DNA of 64,000 nucleotides, from NCBI RefSeq assembly GCF_042242105.1, contig NC_092033.1:6708408-6772407 (forward strand), written 5' to 3'. Positions 24,501-35,460 of the stretch are shown here, piece after piece (positions within the stretch are counted from its first letter, which is position 1; every line of letters starts with the position of its first letter). The position numbers and the translations under genes are program-made. Origin of the DNA: Pempheris klunzingeri (Eukaryota; Chordata; Actinopteri; Acropomatiformes; Pempheridae). The notes below the pieces were generated by a model. That model did not search any database. It was not told where the DNA came from and saw nothing but the letters and a program-made list of their open reading frames with translations.

Positions 24501-27500
24501 CTGCAAATGGAGTTGGGGCTGTGGTCAGGATTAATGGTGTCCTCAATGCTGAGAAATACAGGCAGATACTTATCCATCATGCAGTACCATCAGGGAGGGG
24601 TCTGATTGGCCCCAGATTTGTCCAAACATAGAGCCAATGTCATTAAGAACTATCTTTAGCGTAAATAAGAACAAGGAGTCCTGAAAGTGATGTCTTTCAT
24701 TGTTTCGTAGTACTCTCTTCCACTTGTGTTTGTTACTTCCTGCCTTTGCATGTTTTCCCGCCCTGGAGATCATCTTATCTTGTTCCTTGTTAGCTTCACC
24801 CGTCTACCCCACTTACCCATCAACCCCACTACATACAGCAGCTCAGATGGTTAGTTTCTTGGCCAGTCCATCCTAGTTTTAGTTGTTTGTATCAGTGTAC
24901 CAGCCTGTAAGATACTTTCTTCAATAAATCACTTAAGTCGTCATGCTGCCTTCTCTTCTGTCTGCATTTGGGTCTTTCCCCAGTTCTATGAAAGGCGCTG
25001 AAACAGAAGTAATTCGAAGGCACATTTGGATATCAACACACAGTAACTCCAAAGTCCATGTCCCTTCTTTGAGAAACACAGCCTTAAGAATTCCCATATT
25101 AACTCTATTAACCACTCTGTATAGCACTGATCTCTAGTGAGAATGATGTGGAGCCTGAAATCTGCTGTGGTTCACCTCAGAGAAACTGCCCTCAAACCAA
25201 AGTAAGGGAGACATGGAGACAGGGGAGAAAAACAGGGAGAAATAGATAGACAAGGAAAATACAGGGTTTGGAGATGGAGAGATCAGAGTTTCCACTCTGC
25301 TCTTGGTTTTCTTATTCTTGCTCCCTGCCAGTGATGCCAATTTAACAATTTTGATGCTAGATTTGGCAACTTTTCAGACCACCCATGCAACTTTTTATTT
25401 TTTCAAATAGCAGAAACAAATGTAACTACTTTTAAATTTTATCTGGAAACTTTTAGCAACATTTGAAAAGTGACTCAAATGTTAAGACGCACAAATTTCC
25501 CCCCTAAATGACACAAACATGATTCTCTATGTCACAACACTGTTGTTGCTTTGTGAGTGATGTCAGCAGCAGTGCCAGCGCAGCTCAATAGCCACGCTCA
25601 GGCAGCAGCAGTAGCATCTGAGCGTGAATGGTTGTCTGTCTCTACATGTTGGCCCTGCGATTGGCTGCCGACCTGTCCAGGGTGTACCCCACCTTTCACC
25701 CAAAGTCACCTGAGATTGACTCCAGCCCCCCTGCAACCCAGAAGGATAAGCGGTATAGACAATGGATGGATGGATGGACCCTTTTTTGTTTGTGTTGTGC
25801 ATAAGTACAATCAGGCGCGTGTGCGAGCACATGGGCGCCGCAAAACACACACCGACCATTGGTATTTCGCTGTCTAACCAACAGTTGGTGGCGGTAAGAC
25901 ACAGAAAAATCTAGCAATGTGCCAAAAAAGGCAAAGGAGAGGATGAATGTAAACATCGGATGTGTTTGCGTAATACACAACTTTATGTTACTTTTATTAG
26001 GATAAAACAATGTTTAACGATTTAAACTACCAGTGGTTAGATCTCACACTGATTGGCAGCTAATATAACCTGTGCTACTAATATAGACACTGGTGCTGGA
26101 AGGCAGTGCAGTCAAAACAACAAAATGAAATATTACTCCAAGCTAACAGTACAAATATATGGACGTCCTTGCAAATCAAAAGCACAGAAACTATGTATTG
26201 AACGTCATGAACAACAGCTGCAGTATATTAAGCAACATTCACGCATTGCATATCGCTTTCATGGTTGGGAATGCTTTAGGAGGAGGCAGGATGTAGGGAG
26301 TTATTACTGGGCATGAAAAAGAGGAAAAGATGGATCGAAGAATCAGCCTGTGAGAAAAACAGAGAAACCTTATAGTGGGTCAGATAATGAATCAATTCAA
26401 AAGCCCTACTGTTGAAAAAAATTAGGAAAATATGCAAAAAGCTTCCTTGAGCATTTACACAACACAGATGCTGCATTGTGTGGTTTTGGCTTGCCGATGC
26501 TCTGTGAAAGATTGCTTTCTGCGAGAGGCATAAGCTCTCCATTTATAGATGCATTCAATTGCTCATTTAAATCTGGGCGCTCATTTGGTCTCAAACATGG
26601 GCACAGACTGTCTTTCTGTTCACTGTGTTGACAGCGGATGCTATTTGGGCATCAGAAGAGTCATATGTTAGTGCTTTGAAGAGGAGACAGATAAAAAAGG
26701 AGGGGGGTGCTGGGCAGAGAGTAACAGATTAAAGGGAGAAGATGAGAGAGAAACCACGAGCGAAGAGCCCACATAAAAGTAACAATAAGTGATGTGTCTG
26801 CACAAATTCAGAGATTGTCATTCCTGCATACTGCCTATCTCTGAAAAAGGCAACACTGACACAAACTTTTTATGGAGCTCTGGAGAACTTACAGCCTCTA
26901 GGATAGCAGCCTCGTGGTGGCATTTTTACACAGAAAGAGAGAGACAACCAGATGTGAAAATTGGAGGAGCTAAAAGAGAGTTGCCTGCCTGTTTCCATCT
27001 TTCCTGCAGCTTTCTACCCATGCTGACTCAGACACTCAAACATATTGTGATGCTGGTGGTCATTACTGCCTCCAAAAATCTGTCAGAGAAGACAGTTCTG
27101 CAGAAAATTAATGAATGTAGGATTCCAATCAGAATACAATAGAAGACAAAAGAGCTCTGCACTTCAAAAATCAGTGAAGTGCTGAACAGACCACACAACA
27201 GCATAAACACACCACAATGCAACTCAGCAAGAAGCCCAAACGATGCCCCCACAATCACAACAGGTAGCCTGACGCAATGGAATAATGTCGAATGAGTAAG
27301 ATGTCTTCAAAATGCAAAATCATACTATGTGTATGAAAATTCCAGCTTTTACCCTGACTTTAAACCTGCCACTCTGGGGGGGGGGGGGGGAAGCAAGAGT
27401 CTTGAGTGTACAGTACAACATACAGAGGGCCTGCTCCTTCCATCTGAATGAGGTTCAGACGCCGTGCACGGCAAACTTTTTAAAACAAACACAACTCTGC

Positions 27501-29719
27501 TTGCTAAGCCTTGTAGTAACCAAAACATTACACAGCAAACTAATTTCCGTGCCCAATTTCACTGGACAAGCAAGCATGACTCTACACTGGAGAGTGCAGA
27601 GCAAACCGAACAAACGTACCTTTGATACGCGGTACTCCCCTGCCAGGGCAGTCTATTTGTTTATAATGTATTTGGCAGGAAAATTAGTTTTTGTCACATA
27701 TGATAACTATTAAATATGTGGCAAAGCTTCAGCTAAACATACACTGACACTAGTTGATCTCAATTGAGTATGGCTGCAAATGAACAGTTTGCAGAAATGC
27801 AGAAATAAAGTTGAGCCTTTTCTGTGGACACAGAAGCTTGTGGATTTCTAAAGAGGGACAACGTTGGTGCACTGATAGACTATACATACTCACAGCAACA
27901 ATGCTAAAGCAGGTATATACATGTTCATCCTCTTAGTTTATGTGTGAGCATGCTAACATTCACTAATTAGCATTAAACAGTACAGGTGAGACTGATGGGA
28001 ATTAGTTTTGCAAGTATTAAGTTATAAAACAAAGGAAAACCAAACCATCAACCAAAATGTGCCACCTGTACTTTAGTTGTTTAGCAAATTTCACAACATT
28101 TCAGGGGAAACATTTTAACATGACATTACACAAGTGATAAAAAACGTAACCATCTCACCTTTGCTGCTGCAGTCCAGCAGAGGTTTGGGGAACACGTAGG
28201 TGTGGCACATTGACATGGCCTCTGGCTTCACTTTGATAGGTGGAGGCCTCGGTTGACCCCCCTCTCCGCCCCCCGGCCTCCTGTCTACCTGGTTGTCATC
28301 CGCACACAGCGACCCCACGCTCAGCTTCTTCAGCTTCTGGCCCCTCAGCGACGGGGGCTCCGCGCACTTGGCGTAGTTGCCCAGGTTGCGGTTGCTAGGC
28401 ACCTGCAGGGTTGTGACCAAGCTGTCCAATGAGCAGTGGCAGCTCCAGGGGTTGTCATAGAGACGGAGGTAGGTGAGGCGGGGCAGAGGCAGCAGGATCT
28501 CCTCGGAGGCTGTTCTCAGCCCGTTGTGCTGGAGGAGCAGGGTGGTGAGCTGAGAGAGGCCGCTGAACGCTCCATCTTCCACCATGGAGATGTCGTTCTG
28601 CTGGAGGTCCAGGCTCTTCAGCTGGGTGAACTGGGAGAACATGTTGTCTCTCAAAACCTAAGGGGGAGATGTGAAATGTTGGCTTTTATGTAATTGAACA
28701 AAGGCCCTATGAGAGTGGAGAGATTGAACCAAAAGCCATAAAAACAAAATATTGAGCACAGATATAACTGAGAGGAACTGCAGTGTCACTACAAATGAAA
28801 ACTTTCACATTATACAGAAAGTATAGTTATGTTGCACCTGCAGTTGCAAACTACAGCATATAGCTTTAATAATCAAATACTTTAATGCTAGTTTAATTTC
28901 ATTTTATGCAAAGTCCAACAAGCCCAAACATTCAGCTAAAAATAGACTAAAATCCACTCAGTTCATTCTTTCCTCTCACCACTCACTAATTTAACAACCG
29001 TACTCTTTAAACGTTAATGGGCCAAAATAAAAAGCAATTATACTCATTTTTCACTGCTTTAATCAGTGTACAACTCATTTATCTTCTCTATCTCATTTAT
29101 TACATCGCTGGCACAGCATTTTGTTTTGTTCATCGACACCTGTGATGCACACATCCTGTGCTCGCTATGACATGCAAAAAAACTACATCGACACACACAT
29201 TGCAGAAAAATGTTTCTTTGATCTCAGCCCCAAATAAATGGTGCACAGATGCTCATGGTATCAACAAGCTGACTGAGTTTAGGGTCTGAGTGAGAGGTTT
29301 GAGACACAAACCTGCAGAAAATGCATGCATTTGTTACACAAAACTGCACGAGACATTCTCAGCCTCATAATTGTTGTTAGCAGTGTCTGGACTGTAGCAG
29401 GTGACCTCTATCTTGCCTCTTTACAGCGTAAATTGTCTGCATGTACCTGAATCTTATTCCTTGCCAACAGCAGATGGTGAATATCTTTGGGCCAGTTCTG
29501 CATCACGGTGGTCAGCTGTCTGTCCTGACAGTCCAGGTACTTCTCTCCTGCCTCCATGTACTCCTTACAGTCATGAGTTTGCCGTCTCATCAGTCTGGCC
29601 CTGCCTCTGCCCCGTACATGGCCGCCGGCACCCCTCTCCACAGCCCCTGACCGAGGGCCTCTCCGGGACTCAGCCGACCAGAGGAGCAGCAAGAGGAGGA
29701 AGGTGGTGAAGAGACGCAT
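15501..29719 (-). CDS. lrrc17: Leucine-rich repeat-containing protein 17, four coding exons
   Basis: Coding exons in gene order: 29719-29447, 28657-28159, 19327-19172, 15934-15501; 453 residues against about 440 in mammals. A leucine-rich signal peptide (residues 1-18) is followed by a basic stretch (RGRGRARLMRR), then a cysteine-containing LRR N-cap (HDCKEY, YLDCQD) and LLLARNKIQ. A first LRR block (LKSLDLQQNDIS, LTTLLLQHNGL, LTYLRLYDNPWSCHC) ends in a cysteine C-cap with NRNLGNYAKC. A second module (MDLSSNNIKHLRPKQF, LDLSNNSLHYF, YGVLEDLYFL) ends in a C-cap with ENNPWICDYNIHYLIYWLKHH and the ECPKDK tail. These blocks match vertebrate LRRC17 throughout. LRRC17 is secreted and has been reported to restrain RANKL-driven osteoclast formation. 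Introns are 789, 8831 and 3237 bases (phases 0, 1, 1). The ATG at 29719 directly precedes the signal peptide. Confidence 0.95.
17110..17235. repeat. Teleost dispersed repeat with internal hairpin
   Basis: The segment begins aaaggaaaagttcaacattt and contains gttagatgagatgattgat with a near-complementary atcttctcatctaac at its end. It resembles a repeat I know from many fish introns (aggaatagttcaacattttgggaaat). It lies in lrrc17 intron 3. Confidence 0.55.
19129..19152. repeat. GT/CA microsatellite just inside an lrrc17 donor site
   Basis: Twelve GT units on the + strand, hence CA units in the lrrc17 pre-mRNA. They begin about 19 bases into the intron after the exon 3 donor (19172/19171). Confidence 0.9.
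20510..20534. repeat. CA microsatellite
   Basis: About twelve CA units in lrrc17 intron 2. Confidence 0.9.
23995..24118 (+). repeat. Dispersed repeat with GATGGATGG tail
   Basis: It contains tgattgactggcgaccagtc, a ggattggctccagcacccc block and a terminal ggatggatgg. The copy at 25645-25781 shares the same block order (gattggctgccgacctgtcc, gactccagcccccctg, ggataagcggtatagacaat, ggatggatgg). I recognise this as a common fish SINE-like repeat. Confidence 0.65.
24330..24645 (+). mobile_element. Tc1/mariner-like transposase remnant
   Basis: Frames read FEIFGCS, then after a shift RRAGERYNNECLQP and TVKHGGG, then VWGCISANGVGAVVRINGVL and AEKYRQILIHH. This is the order seen in the middle of Tc1-like transposases (TVKHGGGSIMVWGCFS). 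The acidic DES motif expected before FEIFGCS is lost, and stops and a frameshift break the frame. The N-terminal DNA-binding part and the C-terminus are missing. It is a dead fragment inside lrrc17 intron 2. Confidence 0.75.
25645..25781 (+). repeat. Dispersed repeat with GATGGATGG tail, second copy
   Basis: Same family as 23995-24118 and in the same orientation. It is closer to the consensus I know, with an intact ggataagcggtatagacaat block before the ggatggatgg tail. Confidence 0.75.
27870..28070 (-). repeat. Dispersed 'gctaacatgctaa' family, reverse copy
   Basis: It contains gagcatgctaacattcacta, attagcattaaacagtacag and tgatgggaattagttttgca. Read in reverse, these blocks align in order with those at 34060-34160 and 40500-40620. 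Confidence 0.65.
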
Positions 29720-29824
29720 GGTGGGGGAGGAGAGGAGGAGAAGGGAGGCTTCTTGGTAATCAGGTCAACCTTGGAAGAGCGCCTCGGAAGATTGATGTGA
29801 CGGGACACAGGAGGCCGGTCACAG
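29720..29824 (-). other. lrrc17 5' untranslated part of the first coding exon
   Basis: On the - strand, an acceptor (tcttcatacacacag) ends at 29825 and is followed by 105 non-coding bases up to the ATG at 29719. This implies at least one upstream non-coding exon. Confidence 0.55.
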
Positions 29825-30892
29825 CTGTGTGTATGAAGAGAAAAACAGAAGAGGAGAGACAGAGAGGTGAATTTTCAAAGGTCAAAAATGGCCACTTTAC
29901 ACAAATTGACTCACAGCTTAACCATTTTGCTAGAACGCAAATTACTGCTGCTGGGTTATTTTATGTTTTATAGGACACTTTGCAGACACTGGCGTTCAGT
30001 AAATGAAACCTGTTTGGCTGATTCCACGGCAATCAATGATGCCACACAAACTGCTTTTCAATGTCCAATGTGCAATGTTATTTGCATCTCATTTGATGCC
30101 TTGAATGTTGAAAATAACAGCGCTTAAAGGTGCACTCAACCCATTAAAAAAAGTCAATCGACCATAGATTCAAGCTGTCACTGATGGCAGATGTATTTGT
30201 CCTGTCATCCAAATTTAACGATGAACACTCACCAGCATCAAGTGAGATAATTTCATCATAGCTGGAAAACAAAAAGATTGAGCTGGAGGAGAGAGACATT
30301 TTCAAAAAGTCCATAGGTAAAGTCCTATCTATGCAATTTTATTCACATAAATAAATAATAGTACATGAATTTGCTTTACATTGAGGCATGCTCACAACTA
30401 AAATGGTAACACTAATGTTGAGAGAATTAATGGAGTTGTAAAGTGAGAGGAATGTGGGTAGAGGAAACAGGACAAGAGGTTTGAAGGAAAAGAAAGAGAG
30501 ACATTTGTTAAGTGTTAACATACTATTAGTTAAAAATGTGGTTGTAGTAAAGTGGTGTTTTCTTCCTGGGATACCCCGTGAATGTTTACTACCTTCAACT
30601 AAACAGACCCGGGTGTTTCTCTCTCCGTCTCTTCCTGCCATCCTTTTAAACATTTCCCTCCATCTTTCATGTCTCTGCACTTAAATGCTTTTACTTGTCC
30701 CACCTCTGTCTTTCCGTGTCTTCATCTTGTTGATTCCATCTCTCTGTTTTCATTTTGGTTTCTTCGTCCTGATTGCGTATTCTTGTAGCGTATTTATCCA
30801 TTGCAAAACAGCACTTATGTCTCAGATTCACATGTGCTTTTATCTGAATTTAAACTGGTAGCTAAGGTTAGGCACCAAAATACTTGCTTAAT

Positions 30893-31264
30893 TGAAGGAA
30901 TAGTTTGATATAACACTGGCCTAATTGTCACCAGGATACCAATGGTGGCAATTAGTTGTTTTTACCATTTCCATATCCATTAAATGAAGGATAATTAGTG
31001 ATTGGTGGATGTTTCCTCATTCTGAGTCTTTGTGTGAAGTCAAACCCAACATTCTTCCTACGTCACACCACTTCCATTTTTGCTGCTGAGGAGGGGCAGT
31101 GATCATTCACATGGTCACAAGAGGCTGTTTGTATGTAAATTTATTGTTAGAATTGTTTGGAAATACACTGTACGCTAAATGTAAAGCTACAGGCAACAGC
31201 CAGTTAGCTTAGCTTAGCAGAGAAGCACATTCCCCAAAGATTTCAGTGCCAAACTATTCCTTCA
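30893..31264. mobile_element. MITE-like element with 15 bp perfect terminal inverted repeats
   Basis: The left end TGAAGGAATAGTTTG (30893-30907) is the exact reverse complement of the right end (31250-31264), giving a 372 bp unit. The interior has cagttagcttagcttagca and no open frame. The interior resembles a dispersed repeat common in fish, related to the one at 17110. No clear target duplication was seen. Confidence 0.65.
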
Positions 31265-31621
31265 CAACCACTATCTAACTACCCTTTGACTCACTGCTGT
31301 TGTGTCTTTCTCTCTTTCCCTTCCCTGCAGCCTTCCTATCCTGTCATTTGTACTGCCAAGCTGTGAAACTATCATCAGCCACAAAAAGGAAAAAAAAGAC
31401 TGGAGAAAATAATATTTATGGCTTAATAATGATTGCAATTGTCATCTTTTTGCCACATAGTCACTTGTTTTGGACTCCCTGCCTGCTGAGTATGTGTGTG
31501 TGTGGGGGGGGGGTGGGTGTGTGAATGATTTTATGGTAAAAAAAAAAAAAAAAAAAGTGAGTCATGGGTCCCTAGAGTGATCGGAGGCGAAAAGGCAAGG
31601 CCCACACATCTGCCAAGACAC

Positions 31622-31628
<7 letters not shown>

Positions 31629-31669
<41 letters not shown>
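31629..31669. repeat. CA microsatellite
   Basis: About 20 CA units. It is preceded by a 19-base A run at 31538-31556. Confidence 0.95.
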
Positions 31670-31670
<1 letters not shown>

Positions 31671-33889
31671 TGTGTGCACACTGGCTCAGTCTTACTGTAC
31701 CAAACCACAGCCCCCTTACAGTCTTCCAGTGTCTCACACAGTGGAACAAGCCTGTCAATGCAGATGGTGTCATTCCATTGTGAATAGCACACTGGGCATG
31801 TTAGCTAGCTACAGACAGAAACAGCTGGGAATGTATCGGGGGATACACTTTCCAGTTCGTTGAGCACTCTTCAACTGTCCAACTATCAATCGTCTCGAAT
31901 GAAGCAAACTTGAAAGTTCGATTTCATTCACTGCAGCCTTTGCATGCAATAATTCTCTTCTGCTGAGCCGTTACTTCATACCCAACAGCAACCGAATGAA
32001 TTGTCTCTTCTCAGTGTGTGTATGCTTGTGTCTCTCATGTTTCTTTCTCTAATTTTATATACATGCATGCCCTCTTAGATTTGTATGTGTGTCTGTTCAC
32101 GCGCACAGGCGCTGTACATAAACTACAGGCACATGTTCTTGTGTCTGCGCTGCAGCTGATGAGAGACATGTTTCAACACAAGGCAAGACTTGCGCCAGTC
32201 CAAACACCAGACTAGACTACAATGAGGTGTAAAGCATGGAGAGGGGACTTGAATAGACCCAGACATATCCTCCCTCTCTCTGTGTATAACTGCTTTAAGG
32301 TTAAGTCATTTGGTCTGGTACAGGTTGTTTATATACAGTGCCAATCCTGTGCAGCTCAGTGGGCAAAGCATGGCACTAACATTGCATCCAAGAATCATAG
32401 GTTTGGCTCAGAGCAAACACACACACTCCAGCATAGTGGAGCCGCATCCTCCAGAATACACATAATGTAGAAAATATTGGGAATGTAGGTGACAAATTAA
32501 TGGAAAAATCAACAGTATCCAACACATGGTCATTGCAAAACTCCAGAACAGCTTCAGTACTCTTTGGCTTAGATTAGAATCTGTACCTCTACTGGAGGAA
32601 TGAACATCATTCACTACTTCTTTATATCTGCTTCTACTGAATAACCTTTCTCATATGATAACATAAAAGACAATATAAAACAGTGGATTTAATTTTCTAT
32701 TTCAGATAACTGACAAAGCCTGTCTTGTTCTTCAATATCAACACAATATCTGGTTCACAATTGTAGTGGTGGGATACCTCACCAAGATTAAAGGAGCCCT
32801 GTGATTTTTTTTTTTTTGTAAACAAATGTAAATGTAAATTCAGTGTTTCTTACGAAAACAAACAAAAGAACCTCCACAGTGTTCCTTTAAATTTCAATCT
32901 TAATTGTTTTTTCAGGACACGAATAACAAATGCTTCCATACAAGTTCCTTTCTTTTAAGTTTTTCCATTTCATTTGTCAGCCCTCCATAATGTTGTGTCA
33001 GTCAAGTATAGCTACCACTACTCTACTACACTAATCAAATACAATGGCAGAAGGTGGTATATTTCACACTGCCACTGTATTCCTCACATTGTACTACTAT
33101 TCCTTCACAGGTGTCACTCAGAATATGAAAGATCACACTTGAAACTAGCAGATAAAACTGTTCATTTTGTAAACATTTTAACATTTACTCTCTACAGTAT
33201 TTCCATTCATAGTCAATGAACCATCTCCAAGCCATTGGAAGTGGTACTGTTTAGCTCTTTTCCACATCGCAGCTGTTCAACAGGAACAGTCCAAGCCCTT
33301 CTTAGAAATCTATAACCATGGTCAGCCTGCAAAATCCAAGACACATTCCAGCTGGGACCGTAACAAGTCCACTCAGGCCAAAACCATCTGGGCGGTTCAC
33401 CTCATGCCCATACCAGCCCAAATTAGCCCTTCCAGTCTAGTATTATTTCCCGCCCCCAGCTCCTTCTGGTCAGACTAAGCTAGCCCAAAGAAGTCTCAAA
33501 GAAAACCTGTCTCCCTGTGTCTGTGAACGTCGAGCAAAAGCCCTCAGGGTTTTGGTCAGTTACTTCCTTGGGGTATTGCTGTAAATATCATGCAGACTGT
33601 TTTTTGTTGCTGCCACTGCCATCTGGACTGACCCAGAATAAAGTTTGGTCTGGACATGAAATGTGGTAGAAATGTGTCTCTCATTTTGGACCTTGGAAAA
33701 ATAAACCTTTGGGAAGAATCTGAAGAGAAGAATTTTGAAGAAGTTCAAAGATGGTGGATTACTTGTTTGCCCTGGAGGCCTACAGTATGCGCGTGTCTGT
33801 TAGCAGTGGACATTGTTGTGTTTTTGGATTGCAGAATAAAATAACTTAACCAAAAACCATAAAAAATGTTGGGAAACCTCTTCCTCTTG

Positions 33890-34280
33890 AGCTGTTTTTA
33901 GCCTTTTTATATCTCGGCCCTAGGAGTGGCAATGTCAGTCTCTTTGGACAATAAGTACATGTTTTGTGCAGACATTTGTGTTTGCCAGACAATGTACAGT
34001 TATGACTTTCATGATCCACTTACATTTTCATCTAGTGCCATCATCGGGTCAGAATTTAATTTGTCTAATACATTCCCATCAGCCCCCACTGTACTTTAAG
34101 GTATCTAGCAAATGTTAGTATGCTAACATGCTAAACTAAAATGGCGAAAATGTTAAAATTATACCTGCTTATCCTGTCAGCATTATTATTGTGAGCATGT
34201 TAGCTTGTGGACGATAGTTAAAAGTCCTGTTGTCACTAGTACAGCCTCACAAAGCTGCAAGCATGGCTATATACCTTTGT
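33890..34280 (+). repeat. Dispersed 'gctaacatgctaa' family, forward copy
   Basis: Blocks in order: ccctaggagtggcaatgtca, ttttcatctagtgccatcat, attcccatcagcccccactg, tagcaaatgttagtatgcta, gtgagcatgttagcttg and acagcctcacaaagctgcaa. The same order occurs at 39820-40730. Confidence 0.7.
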
Positions 34281-35404
34281 TCTTTTCAGTGCAATAATCT
34301 ACCTTACAAATCCTGTCAAAGCTTCTAATACTGCCTGACATTTAACATGTTCACTAACCTAGTTTCATCATTTAAGTCTTTAGCTAACGCTGGATATTTC
34401 TCAAACTCCAAATGAGACAAATACTTGACAAATGTTGCGTTTTCATTGTCTGAAAGCCAGATGAAACAGACCAGACCAGACTGAAAAAATGAGCTACTTA
34501 TGTGTGTGAAAGAGATTATCTCATTAATCACATTCTAGCCTTCAGCACTTTATGTAGTGCCATATTTGGCAGGCAGTTTTATCAGTTTTTTCACAGTTTA
34601 GTGAAGGTCATGCATGCTAACAAGAGTGTAATTTTAAGACCTCGGGCTGTGTTTCTATATTAGATGCTAATTATTTTTTGATAAAATTCCCTGGCTCTAC
34701 TTTCAAAAGTGTATCGGACAGCCATGCCATGAAATCCTTCACATAGATGTACTTGTAACAGTGAGAGTATGTGATCAGCTGTGATAGAGATTCGGTTATC
34801 CGGGTGCGCTGCGCAGACACTTTCTGAATCATTGTGTCTGAAAGTGCTGAGCAAATGGCTTGGATCTACATTTAATCTTTATAATGGCTTTTCAAACCAT
34901 AACAATTTACCGACTCTGCCTTTTAGACAAGTGAGGGACAGCAAGTACGAAGCACAACTGTGCTCTCGATCAAAACAAACCACTGAATATATACTGTAGT
35001 GTTTCTTTGGGTGGAATTTTGTTTTGGGGAACATTGTACAGGAGTGAAGACTTATAACTTCTGAAGTCTCCCTGCTGCACCAGCTTCAACATGCCTTTAT
35101 CTGGAAGTTAAAACAACTCTTTCATTCTTTTGATTCTTGCATTCTTTACTCTATGATGTAATTTAATAAGAACCTGAACTAAAGTTTTAAGCAGTATGTT
35201 GCTACATGTGCAGTAGCACACCACATACATTACATACATGTATGTAAGGTAGTGCTTTATAACGAAGTGGAAAGTATAATTTAACCAGGTGCTCTGGCAG
35301 AACTTCAGTGGTGACATTAGCCAAGATCAGATCAGCTACATTCCTCTGAATCAATGGTCAAAGTACAAATGTGTGTGAATGTAGCAGGGGAGACCTCCAC
35401 ATGG

Positions 35405-35409
<5 letters not shown>

Positions 35410-35454
<45 letters not shown>

Positions 35455-35460
35455 CACACA
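35410..35460. repeat. Compound CA/TA microsatellite
   Basis: About 15 CA units pass directly into about seven TA units, then short CA again. Confidence 0.95.

Larger units (their letters stand above)
19328..28158 (-). other. lrrc17 intron 2 (8.8 kb)
   Basis: Donor AAAG/gtgaga at 28159/28158 and acceptor cattgcag before 19327. The intron contains a CA microsatellite (20510-20534), an A tract (21007-21023), a Tc1-like remnant near 24.3-24.65 kb, two GATGGATGG-tailed repeats, a G run (27377-27390) and a copy of the 'gctaacatgctaa' family. No exon of another gene was recognised. Confidence 0.75.

Noticed and set aside
27312..27713. A 133-codon open frame on the + strand within lrrc17 intron 2.
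   Set aside because: It crosses a G run and has no recognisable domain.
28436..28693. An 85-codon open frame antisense to lrrc17 exon 2.
   Set aside because: It is explained by the GC-rich LRR codons on the real strand.
31531..31792. Open frames with long Cys-Val runs, as also at 50763-50999, 53327-53524, 55036-55227 and 61896-62282.
   Set aside because: They are translations of CA/GT microsatellites.
33240..33560. A CC-rich segment that looked as if it might hold exons or a processed pseudogene.
   Set aside because: No frame gives a recognisable protein and no poly(A) tract or splice sites support it.
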